Below are positions 9,262 to 16,838 of a stretch of 33,188 nt of DNA, piece after piece. Source of the stretch: Thermoproteota archaeon (GTDB taxonomy: Archaea > Korarchaeota > Korarchaeia > Korarchaeales > Korarchaeaceae); contig QMVZ01000003.1 of assembly GCA_003661365.1 (NCBI GenBank), forward strand, positions 1 to 33,188, in the 5' to 3' direction. The notes below the pieces were generated by a model. That model ran no database searches, had not been told where the DNA came from, and was given only the letters and a program-made list of their open reading frames with translations. A program made the position numbers and the translations under genes. Every line of letters begins with the position of its first letter. The stretch's first letter is position 1.

Positions 9262-9317
9262 TCTCCCCTCTCCTTTTTTTAGTAATAATCTCCTTCTTTA
9301 ATGAAGAGGGTCAAAAG

Positions 9318-11087
9318 ATGAAGGAAATTGGCTTTTTTTCAATACGAGCCAGAGACGCATCTGCAAGGCTAGGCACACTTGAAACCAAGAGCGGCGTCCT
9401 AGAGCTACCCGCTTTCTTTCCTGTCTATAACCCAAACAAGCCCATAATACCGGCAGAAGAGATCCTAAGCGATTTCAAAATAAAACAGATAATAACGAAC
9501 TCTTACATAATATATAGAAACCCGGATTTGAGATCAATGGTGCTTGACCGTGGTTTACACGCTACTTTAGGTTTTGATGGGATAATAATGACTGATTCAG
9601 GAGCATATCAGCTGTACAAATATGGAGAGGTGGAGGTTTCCAACATCGATATAGTTAGGTTTCAGCATCAGATTGGTTCTGATATTGGAAGCATAATAGA
9701 TGTTCCTATGGCGGCTCATATATCCTATCAACAAGCCAAAGAAGGGGTTAAAAAGACTATTGAAAATGCTAGGGAGCTAGATAAGATCAAAAATGAGCTA
9801 GAGGGGACAATTTGGCTTGGAACAGTTCAGGGCGCAAGATTTCAGGACCTGCTAGCTCGATGCGCAAGAGAGATCTCTTCTCTGTGTTTTGGATATTTCG
9901 GTGCAGGTTCGCTAAAAGTCGCTTTGGAAAGGTATGAGTACAATGTTCAAGTAGAATATCTACTTCGTGTTAGAGAGCTTTTACCTGCCGGAAAGCCCCT
10001 CCATTTTTGGGGGATAGGACATCCGTCCACGTTTGCCTTTTTTGTTGCTTTGGGTGCAGATAGTTTTGATTCTGCTGCCTATGCCTTGTTTGCCGAGGAT
10101 GGAAGGTATATGACCATTGAGGGAACCATGTACCTTGAGGATCTCGAAGAGTTCCCATGCAACTGCCCTGAATGCATAAAATACAATCCAGAGGAAGTTA
10201 GGTCCTTAACTAAAGACAAAAAAGTGCGTTTTTTGGCAAGACACAATCTTTACGTTTGCGTTGGGGAGATTAGGAAGATTAGAGAGGCTATTAGAGGAGG
10301 ATGGTTGTGGGAACTCGTCCAAATGAGAGCTAGATCTCATCCAAGCCTTTTAGAGGCCCTAAAATTTGCATTAAAGCATTTCAAAAGCGAATTAGAGAAG
10401 AGAGAGCCGTTTTCTAAGAAATCTGGTATCTTTTACTCCGGTGAAGAGACTATGGATCGTCCGGAGGTTAGTAGGGCAAAGAAAATGTTGCGAAGGGTGA
10501 CTGAAGCTAGACGTTTCTTTTCAACACACCTTTACGGCCAAGTACCAATTGGATTGAGGTACACCTATCCTTTTGGTCAAACACATGTTCCTGGTGAGGC
10601 CGAGCCTAAGGAAGAACCCAGCGATGAAGAGTTGCTGTCCCATTTGCTCCAATATCAGTTCGGTCCTGAGGCTAGAGACGCCTTTGAGAGCCCTAGAATT
10701 GTAAGGTCCAAAAGGACAGGCATGCCAAGACAGGTCTTTGATGGAGAAGAGAGGGTTGGCATGATAAGACACTATGATGGCATGTTCGTTCCCAGTTTAG
10801 AGGGAGCTAGGAAATTGATTAGAGTCTTGCCCTATCCTAAGTGCAGGGTTGTCGTGAAAAAGGAATTTGTGGAGGCTGTCGCAAGAGGGACTTCTGTTTT
10901 CACACATTTTGTTGATGATTTAGATCCTGAAATCAGGCCTTACCAAGAGATAATTGCAGTTGATGGATCTGATTCAGTCTTGGCTGTTGGTAAAACGATC
11001 TTGGCTGGACCAGAGGTTAGGGAATTTAAGAGGCATCCATTTATGAGAATTAGACATCACGTGCTTCCAAGAAAAGCTGAAAATTAG
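9318..11087 (+). CDS. tgtA: Archaeosine tRNA-guanine transglycosylase (ArcTGT) with C-terminal PUA domain
   Basis: MTDSGAYQLYKYGEVEVSN, WLGTVQGARF, GADSFDSAAYALFAEDGRYMT, zinc site CNCPEC...H; C-terminal PUA CRVVVKKEFVEAVARGTSVFTHFV... Confidence 0.95.
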   Translation: MKEIGFFSIRARDASARLGTLETKSGVLELPAFFPVYNPNKPIIPAEEILSDFKIKQIITNSYIIYRNPDLRSMVLDRGLHATLGFDGIIMTDSGAYQLYKYGEVEVSNIDIVRFQHQIGSDIGSIIDVPMAAHISYQQAKEGVKKTIENARELDKIKNELEGTIWLGTVQGARFQDLLARCAREISSLCFGYFGAGSLKVALERYEYNVQVEYLLRVRELLPAGKPLHFWGIGHPSTFAFFVALGADSFDSAAYALFAEDGRYMTIEGTMYLEDLEEFPCNCPECIKYNPEEVRSLTKDKKVRFLARHNLYVCVGEIRKIREAIRGGWLWELVQMRARSHPSLLEALKFALKHFKSELEKREPFSKKSGIFYSGEETMDRPEVSRAKKMLRRVTEARRFFSTHLYGQVPIGLRYTYPFGQTHVPGEAEPKEEPSDEELLSHLLQYQFGPEARDAFESPRIVRSKRTGMPRQVFDGEERVGMIRHYDGMFVPSLEGARKLIRVLPYPKCRVVVKKEFVEAVARGTSVFTHFVDDLDPEIRPYQEIIAVDGSDSVLAVGKTILAGPEVREFKRHPFMRIRHHVLPRKAEN

Positions 11088-11632
11088 TCATTTGCACATT
11101 CAAATGACTCTTCTAGGATCCTTATAGCCCTAGCCTTTTCTTGCTTGGTTAAGTGAACTATCACAGCCCCTTCTCCTGGCTGTCCATAGACAAAAAGGGA
11201 ATCTAATGGACCAATGATGGCTACAGGGAATCCAAGAAGATCTTCCTCCCCTTCAACTAACACAGCAACTTTTTGACCTGTATTCATGGCATTTATTGCC
11301 TTTTTTATGGTTAGCCAGGCCTCCATGGTTATCCACCCGGGAGGGTTTTTCGTCCTTAGAATAGTGTAGCCCTTTAGCGCCTCTTTTGGTTCTTCTATCC
11401 TTTGCCTTTGTACTTTGAGATCTAGAACACAGAGATTTGGTTTTATTCCTATTTCTATGAGGTTTTTGAAAACCGCATCGCCTACTGCCAAAACTAGTTT
11501 CTCCTCAAATAGATCTCTAGAGAGCTTTCTAACGACTAAGCCCTTAGGTCGACTAATGACAAGCCTAGCGTCCTGTTTCAGCTTTAAATCACAGATCAGA
11601 TCTCCTTGAAGAACTCTTTTAGTTCCTTTCAA
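11084..11632 (-). CDS. GTP-dependent dephospho-CoA kinase (DUF359)
   Basis: VLAVGDAVFKNLIEIGIKPNLCVLDLKVQR, ILRTKNPPGWITMEAW, VLVEGEEDLLGFPVAIIGPLDSLFVYGQPGEGAVIV are typical of DUF359. Confidence 0.88.
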   Translation of the reverse strand: MKGTKRVLQGDLICDLKLKQDARLVISRPKGLVVRKLSRDLFEEKLVLAVGDAVFKNLIEIGIKPNLCVLDLKVQRQRIEEPKEALKGYTILRTKNPPGWITMEAWLTIKKAINAMNTGQKVAVLVEGEEDLLGFPVAIIGPLDSLFVYGQPGEGAVIVHLTKQEKARAIRILEESFECAND

Positions 11633-11697
11633 CAGACATCACATCGTTTTGACGGTTTGGGTTTTGAAGAAATCCATAACCATTATTTTTGTAAAAA

Positions 11698-11806
11698 TGG
11701 GGCCGCCGGGATTTGAACCCGGGTCACCAGCGCCCCTAGCCGGTCAAAGAAAAGTAATCGTCTTGACCTCAGGCTGGCATCCTGGACCAAGCTAGACTAC
11801 GGCCCA
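11698..11806 (-). tRNA. tRNA-Pro(GGG) with a 34-nt intron (11736-11769, minus strand), non-canonical position within the anticodon
   Basis: Minus strand: TGGGCCG TA GTCT AGCTTGGTCCA GGAT G CCAGC CTG[intron]GGGC GCTGG TGAC CCGGG TTCAAAT CCCGG CGGCCCC A. A bulge-helix-bulge forms from outer GCC/GGC, central AGCC/GGCU, bulges UGA and AGG, and inner GGUCAA/UUGACC. The spliced loop CUGGGGC gives anticodon GGG. Confidence 0.9.
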
Positions 11807-12010
11807 GTTCAAAAAGCTCTAACCAACATTTAAATAGTTACATTTTTCCTAGAGACAGCTAGAACCTTTTCAGGTATAGAATCTCACATTTTCGCCTTTT
11901 GGGTAACCAAAAAATCGATGGATGAGGAAATTTTGCCCATTAAAATCTTTCTTGCATCGAGATCTTTATAATATAGTAGTAACAAGCGGGTTAAGAGAAA
12001 GGGACCTAGA

Positions 12011-12805
12011 GTGTATACTAAGATAATAGGCCTTTCAATAGTTATTGCTCTTGGGCTTATCAGTCTTAGAAAGGGCTGGGTAGATTTTCTAGGGCTAATC
12101 AGTGGTTTTGTTGTTGGAGGGAGTATCGTTCTTCTAGGTGACTTAAAGGCTTTTTTGCCGATGATGGCCTTCTATTTATCTGGTAGTTTAGCTACGAAGC
12201 TAAAATACAAGAGAAAAGTTCAAAAAGAGGCTGCTCAGCCCAAAGGTGGAGCGAGAAGTTGGCAGAACGTTTTTGCAAACGGTTTAATGCCTGTGGTCTT
12301 TCTAGTTCTGTGGCGAACCTTGGGGTCTGAAAGATGGCTTTTTGCCTATATTGCTTCAGTCTCTGCTTCTATTGCTGATACTTTGAGTAACGAGATTGGC
12401 GTTTTGAATCCTTCTCCACCAAGACTTGTCACAAGACCCTGGATGGAGGTTGATCCTGGTACATCTGGAGGAGTTAGTCCGCTAGGCTTTTTAGTAGCTC
12501 TGGTTGCCCCCTTTCTCTTGGGATCTTTAACTAGTGCTGTTGGTCTCGTTGGATCCAATCCGGTTCTGTTTTCTACAATAACGGGCTTTTTTGGAAGTTT
12601 AGTGGATAGCATAATAGGAGCTGAGTGGCAGGCCCTTTACTTATGTCCTAAATGTGATAAGATAACGGAGTCAAAGGTTCATAGATGCGGAACTCAGGCC
12701 AAGCTAATTAAGGGGTATAGTTGGCTGAGTAACGACCTTGTTAATCTTATTATGAGTGGAACCACTGGTCTAGTTGGTTATCTGATTTCAGTAAGGTTTA
12801 TTTAA
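12011..12805 (+). CDS. DUF92 (TMEM19/VTE6-like) integral membrane protein
   Basis: Multiple TM helices; ADTLSNEIG, DPGTSGGVSPLGF, SLVDSIIGAEWQ, CPKC...HRCG, SNDLVN are DUF92 hallmarks. Confidence 0.85.
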   Translation: MYTKIIGLSIVIALGLISLRKGWVDFLGLISGFVVGGSIVLLGDLKAFLPMMAFYLSGSLATKLKYKRKVQKEAAQPKGGARSWQNVFANGLMPVVFLVLWRTLGSERWLFAYIASVSASIADTLSNEIGVLNPSPPRLVTRPWMEVDPGTSGGVSPLGFLVALVAPFLLGSLTSAVGLVGSNPVLFSTITGFFGSLVDSIIGAEWQALYLCPKCDKITESKVHRCGTQAKLIKGYSWLSNDLVNLIMSGTTGLVGYLISVRFI

Positions 12806-12815
12806 TCTAACGTAA

Positions 12816-12825
12816 AATTTATATA
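12816..12825 (+). promoter_or_regulatory. Putative TATA box upstream of tfb
   Basis: aatttatata, about 45 nt upstream of the TFB start. Confidence 0.45.
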
Positions 12826-12866
12826 TCACTTCTCCAACGCATAGTGGAGAATACTTTTCTGGGGGT

Positions 12867-13865
12867 ATGTATTTCTTGTTCGAATATCCATCTTCTAGGG
12901 ATAAGAAAGAGAGTGAAGAGTCTCCCTTCATAGAGGAGAGGATTGTTTGTCCCAGATGCCATAGCACAAAAATTATTGAGGATGTTGATACTGGAGAGCT
13001 GGTTTGCTCTGAGTGCGGATTGGTGATAACAAAAGGTCTATTCCTTGAGGATAAAGATTGGAGAGCATTTGATACCGAGGAATTCATGGAAAGAGCCAGA
13101 GCAGGGGCTCCAGTCACTCCAACAAGACCCGCATATGGGTTAGATACCCAGATCTCTTTCTCAAAGGGAATTAGCCAAAAATCCATTCAGGCCCTGAGAA
13201 GAACAAAGAAGCACGTTAGAAGTAGAAAAGAGAAGAACGTGATGCCTGCGTTGTTTAAGATAAGGGCCATAGCAGAGCAGTTAGACCTTCCCACCCATAC
13301 GGTAGAGGATGCTGCCAAGCTATATAGAATGGCCTCGTCTGCTGGCCTTGTTAAAGGGAGGAGCATGGATGCTATGGTGGCGGCCGTCATCTACGCTGCA
13401 TGCAGAAGAACAGAGGTACCAAGATCTCTTGGAGAGATAGCTTCCTTCTTCAATCTTACAGAGAAAGAAGTAGGCCGCAGCTTTAGGTTCTTGTTTAGGA
13501 AGCTGGGTACAAGGATTCCACCACCGAAATCCGAAGTCTATGTCCCTAGGATCTGCTCTAAGCTGAAACTTCCTCAATCCATTGCTACAAGAGCAATAAA
13601 AATACTCAAGATAGCAAGAGAGGTTGGCGCAACGTTAGGGAGGGAACCTGTAGGAGTGGCGGCTGCTGCTGTTTATCTTGCATGTCAAGAGGCAGGAATA
13701 CATAGGACTCAGAGGGAGTTAGCACAAGCAGCCTCAGTGACTGAAGTTACTGTTAGAAACAGGTACCGTGAATTTCTAGAGAAAGTACGGCCTGTTCTTA
13801 AGGAAGAAGATGAAAAGGCGGCTGCTGCCGTAGTACCGGATGGTGCCAGTGACCAACAAAAATAA
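12867..13865 (+). CDS. tfb: Transcription initiation factor B (TFB)
   Basis: Zn ribbon CPRCHSTKIIEDVDTGELVCSECGLV, B-reader DWRAFDTEE, two cyclin-like repeats (AAVIYAACRRTEVPRSLGEIA; AAAVYLACQEAGIHRTQRELAQAASVTEVTVRNRY). Confidence 0.97.
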   Translation: MYFLFEYPSSRDKKESEESPFIEERIVCPRCHSTKIIEDVDTGELVCSECGLVITKGLFLEDKDWRAFDTEEFMERARAGAPVTPTRPAYGLDTQISFSKGISQKSIQALRRTKKHVRSRKEKNVMPALFKIRAIAEQLDLPTHTVEDAAKLYRMASSAGLVKGRSMDAMVAAVIYAACRRTEVPRSLGEIASFFNLTEKEVGRSFRFLFRKLGTRIPPPKSEVYVPRICSKLKLPQSIATRAIKILKIAREVGATLGREPVGVAAAAVYLACQEAGIHRTQRELAQAASVTEVTVRNRYREFLEKVRPVLKEEDEKAAAAVVPDGASDQQK

Positions 13866-13921
13866 ATTTTCTAAAGGGATCGCAATATCCAGACCTGTCA
13901 AGGGAGGTCTTGCATAAAGTA

Positions 13922-14242
13922 ATGAGCTTCGGAGAAAGGTGCCCGATCTGCGGACTTCCAAAGGAGTTATGCGTCTGCGGTGAAATAGCCAAGGAGCAGC
14001 AGAAAGTTGTAATAAAAATCGAAAAGAGAAAGTACGGCCGCGAAGTGACTCTAGTTGAAGGAATTGATGCCAACGACACCGATGTTAAGGGATTAGTGAA
14101 ATACCTTAAGAAGAAGCTGGGTTGCGGTGGAACTTACAAAAAGAAAGAGGGTTTGCTTTTACTTCAGGGCGATCATAAGCGCAAACTTAAGGACATGCTG
14201 GTGCAATGGGGGATCCCAGAAGATAGGATAGAGGTGGTCTAA
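13922..14242 (+). CDS. Translation initiation factor aIF1 / SUI1 family (ORF extends to TTG 13910; ATG at 13922 more likely)
   Basis: CPICGLPKELCVCGEIAKEQQKVVIKIEKRKYGREVTLVEGID...LKKKLGCGGTYKKKEGLLLLQGDHKRKLKDML. Confidence 0.93.
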   Translation: MSFGERCPICGLPKELCVCGEIAKEQQKVVIKIEKRKYGREVTLVEGIDANDTDVKGLVKYLKKKLGCGGTYKKKEGLLLLQGDHKRKLKDMLVQWGIPEDRIEVV

Positions 14243-14389
14243 GTGTACGTTTGTATGAGGTGTGGAAATACTTTCCATAGGGAAGAGATGGAGGAATACT
14301 TCAAGGACTTTAGATGCCCGAAATGCGGATATAGAATATTGAAGAAAGTTAGGTCAGGAGCTGTTCCCAGACATGTGAAAGCCAAGTGA
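14243..14389 (+). CDS. rpoP: DNA-directed RNA polymerase subunit P (Rpb12-like), 48 aa; not in the supplied ORF track
   Basis: Own translation from GTG: MYVCMRCGNTFHREEMEEYFKDFRCPKCGYRILKKVRSGAVPRHVKAK*; Zn ribbon CxxC...CPKCGYR with conserved RpoP C-terminus. Confidence 0.93.
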   Translation: MYVCMRCGNTFHREEMEEYFKDFRCPKCGYRILKKVRSGAVPRHVKAK

Positions 14390-14904
14390 GGTCTTCCACA
14401 TTGAATAGAGAAAAGGAGATAGCAAAGTCAATTATAGAGATTATAGTAATCTTTGCTGTCGTTTTTATAATTGCAAACTATGGATTGCGTTTCTTACTTG
14501 GGGTAAAATATCCTCTAGCGGTCCCCACCTCAAATTCCATGTATCCCACGCTAAAGAAAGGAGATTTGCTTATAGTAACTAAAGCGGATCCCTACGAACT
14601 CAAGGAAGGGGACATCATTGTTTTTCAAGCATCATGGGCAAGCAAACCTGTTGTTCACAGGATAGTTAAGATAGAATGGTCTGGGGGTTCACCTATCTTT
14701 TACACAAAGGGAGATGCCAATTCTCACATAGATATGGGATTCAGAACGGTTGAAGATGTGATTGGAAAAGTGAAATATCGAGTTCCTATCCCGAGACTTG
14801 GGGAATTCCTGACCATACTTCAGAATAAGTGGGTGCGTATTACGCTGATAGGGATCCTTGGATACATGCTAATAGAGGATATACTCAAAAAGGAAGAAGA
14901 GTAG
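14386..14904 (+). CDS. Archaeal signal peptidase I (S26B family)
   Basis: N-terminal TM; PTSNSMYPTLKKGDLLIV (catalytic Ser), VVHRIV (His), TKGDANSHID, C-terminal TM. Start overlaps the rpoP stop. Confidence 0.93.
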   Translation: MRSSTLNREKEIAKSIIEIIVIFAVVFIIANYGLRFLLGVKYPLAVPTSNSMYPTLKKGDLLIVTKADPYELKEGDIIVFQASWASKPVVHRIVKIEWSGGSPIFYTKGDANSHIDMGFRTVEDVIGKVKYRVPIPRLGEFLTILQNKWVRITLIGILGYMLIEDILKKEEE

Positions 14905-15034
14905 GTCTTTGCCTTCATAACATGTTAGTTACCCTTATTTCTCTAAATTTCCATCATTTTAGGAGATGTTTAGGAAAGAAAGCTAAAAGGTTCTCCAGAA
15001 TTCAAAAAAGCAGTTGTAGAGAGCTTTAGCAAGG

Positions 15035-15044
15035 TATTTAAAAA
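15035..15044 (+). promoter_or_regulatory. Putative TATA box of tbp
   Basis: tatttaaaaa about 30-39 nt upstream of the ATG, implying a nearly leaderless mRNA. Confidence 0.5.
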
Positions 15045-15073
15045 GTCCCCTTCTTAGGAGCATAGGGCTGCAA

Positions 15074-15661
15074 ATGGGGTTGGGGAGTGAAGAACATCCA
15101 GAAATTAAGAAAAAGCCTGAAATAAAAATACAAAACGTAGTTTCATCCGCAGATATAAGACAAAGGCTGGATCTCAATGAAATAGCTACTAAGATAAAGG
15201 AATCTAGATACGAACCGGATAAGTTCCCTGGATTAGTCCTTAAGCTGAAGGAACCAAAGGCTGCCCTCCTAGTTTTCAATAGCGGAAAGTTTGTATGTAC
15301 TGGAACGAAATCAATAGAGGAAAGCGCTATTGCCGTCCAAAAAGCGATAGAACTCATGAAGCAACACGGGATCAAGATAGAGGGAAAGCCTTTGATAAAA
15401 GCCGAGAACATAGTTGCTTCAGCCAAGCTATTCCTTAAGGTTGATATCGAGAGGCTTGCCTTTGAAATGCCAAATACCCTCTATGAACCTGAACAGTTTC
15501 CAGGTTTAATCTATAGGATGGATAGTCCCAAAGTGGTGTTCTTAGTATTTGCCTCTGGCAGCTTGGTATGCACAGGAGCTAAAAAGGAGGCAGATGTTAA
15601 GAGGGCTGTTTATAAGCTCAGGGATATATTATTAGAGCGCGGATATGCTAAACCTGAATAA
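15074..15661 (+). CDS. tbp: TATA-box-binding protein (TBP)
   Basis: Two saddle repeats: IQNVVSSADIRQRLDLNEIATKIKESRYEPDKFPGLVLKL...LVFNSGKFVCTG and AENIVASAKLFLKVDIERLAFEMPNTLYEPEQFPGLIYRM...LVFASGSLVCTGAK. Confidence 0.98.
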   Translation: MGLGSEEHPEIKKKPEIKIQNVVSSADIRQRLDLNEIATKIKESRYEPDKFPGLVLKLKEPKAALLVFNSGKFVCTGTKSIEESAIAVQKAIELMKQHGIKIEGKPLIKAENIVASAKLFLKVDIERLAFEMPNTLYEPEQFPGLIYRMDSPKVVFLVFASGSLVCTGAKKEADVKRAVYKLRDILLERGYAKPE

Positions 15662-15704
15662 AATTACGCCTTTAGACCTTGAGTTGAAAGGCGGGTTGTG
15701 AACT

Positions 15705-16325
15705 ATGAGCATCGAAAATATCGGAATTGAAGAAGGTGCTTACCTAGTAAAGCTAGCTAGAAGAGCGATTGAGACATATATTTTGGATGGAAGTAAGCTT
15801 AAGGTGGACCCCCCGTATGAGATATTGAAGTCCAATTTCGGAGTCTTCGTGACATTAAGCACTTATCCTAGAGGATTACTGAGAGGATGTATTGGCTATC
15901 CTGAGCCTATTTTGCCCCTGTACAGGGCAACGATTGAGGCAGCCATCGCGGCTGCCTTAGAAGATCCTAGATTTCCTCCTCTAACTGTAGGAGAACTAAG
16001 TTCCATTGTTGTTGAGGTATCTGTTTTAACTCCTCCTGAAAAGATCGTGTTAGATTCTAGGGAAAAACTTCCTGAGAATGTCATGATCGGAAAACATGGG
16101 CTAATGGTTAGGTCTGGATGGTTCGGTGGACTTCTCCTACCTCAAGTCGCTGTAGAGTATGGATGGAATTCGAGAGAGTTCTTAGATCAAACATGCATCA
16201 AAGCAGGAATGCAACCTGGGTGTTGGCTCAGGGAAGACGTAGATGTGTACAGGTTCTCTGCCCGCATATTTAAAGAGGAATCTCCTGCTGGAGAAGTTGT
16301 TGAAGAAATCCTAGAGAAGCATTAG
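15705..16325 (+). CDS. AMMECR1-domain protein
   Basis: GVFVTLSTYPRGLLRGCIGYPEPILPLYRATIEAAIAAALEDPRFPPLTVGEL...EVSVLTPPEKI; GLMVRSGWFGGLLLPQVAVEYGW. Confidence 0.95.
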   Translation: MSIENIGIEEGAYLVKLARRAIETYILDGSKLKVDPPYEILKSNFGVFVTLSTYPRGLLRGCIGYPEPILPLYRATIEAAIAAALEDPRFPPLTVGELSSIVVEVSVLTPPEKIVLDSREKLPENVMIGKHGLMVRSGWFGGLLLPQVAVEYGWNSREFLDQTCIKAGMQPGCWLREDVDVYRFSARIFKEESPAGEVVEEILEKH

Positions 16326-16328
16326 AAC

Positions 16329-16838
16329 CTATCTTTCGAGTTCAGCAGACTTCCTTACAGACCATATGAGTTTTCCTATGAGATCGTTTATCTGATCTTC
16401 CTTTATGTTCGATATCTCGATTTTCCTTACCTCTCCAGCCTTCCCCTCCTCTAGTTCAAACTTTAAGGCTGGTTGCTCCTTACGCAATTCCCTCATGACT
16501 TTCCTCTTGAGGAAAGACTCTATTGGACCAGAGTTTGCGGGTATGAAGACTTTCTCCGAAGGTTTGAAGACTAACGTTTTTGATATCGGATTTACAAAGA
16601 TCTTCCCGACTTCAACTTCGCCAAGTCTTACTTCAATTATTCTTTTTTCAATCTCTTCAGATGGACGTTTCTCTAGCATTACATCGGCGCTAACAAGAGA
16701 CTCTTCTAAGAGAAGATCCTCTAACCTATCTAATATCTCTCTAAGCTCTTGCAGGGTACTATTAAGGCTACTAATGCTCTTTTTCATGTTTTCTCTTATT
16801 TCTAATAAGCGTTTAATTCTCTCACGATCTTTCTCCAT
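16329..16838 (-). CDS. Uncharacterised protein: N-terminal coiled coil plus C-terminal alpha/beta region
   Basis: Continuous 169-aa ORF overlapping the 3' end of the upstream LysRS CDS (same strand) by 17 nt. Heptad-like N-terminus; I recognise no family. Confidence 0.75.
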   Translation of the reverse strand: MEKDRERIKRLLEIRENMKKSISSLNSTLQELREILDRLEDLLLEESLVSADVMLEKRPSEEIEKRIIEVRLGEVEVGKIFVNPISKTLVFKPSEKVFIPANSGPIESFLKRKVMRELRKEQPALKFELEEGKAGEVRKIEISNIKEDQINDLIGKLIWSVRKSAELER

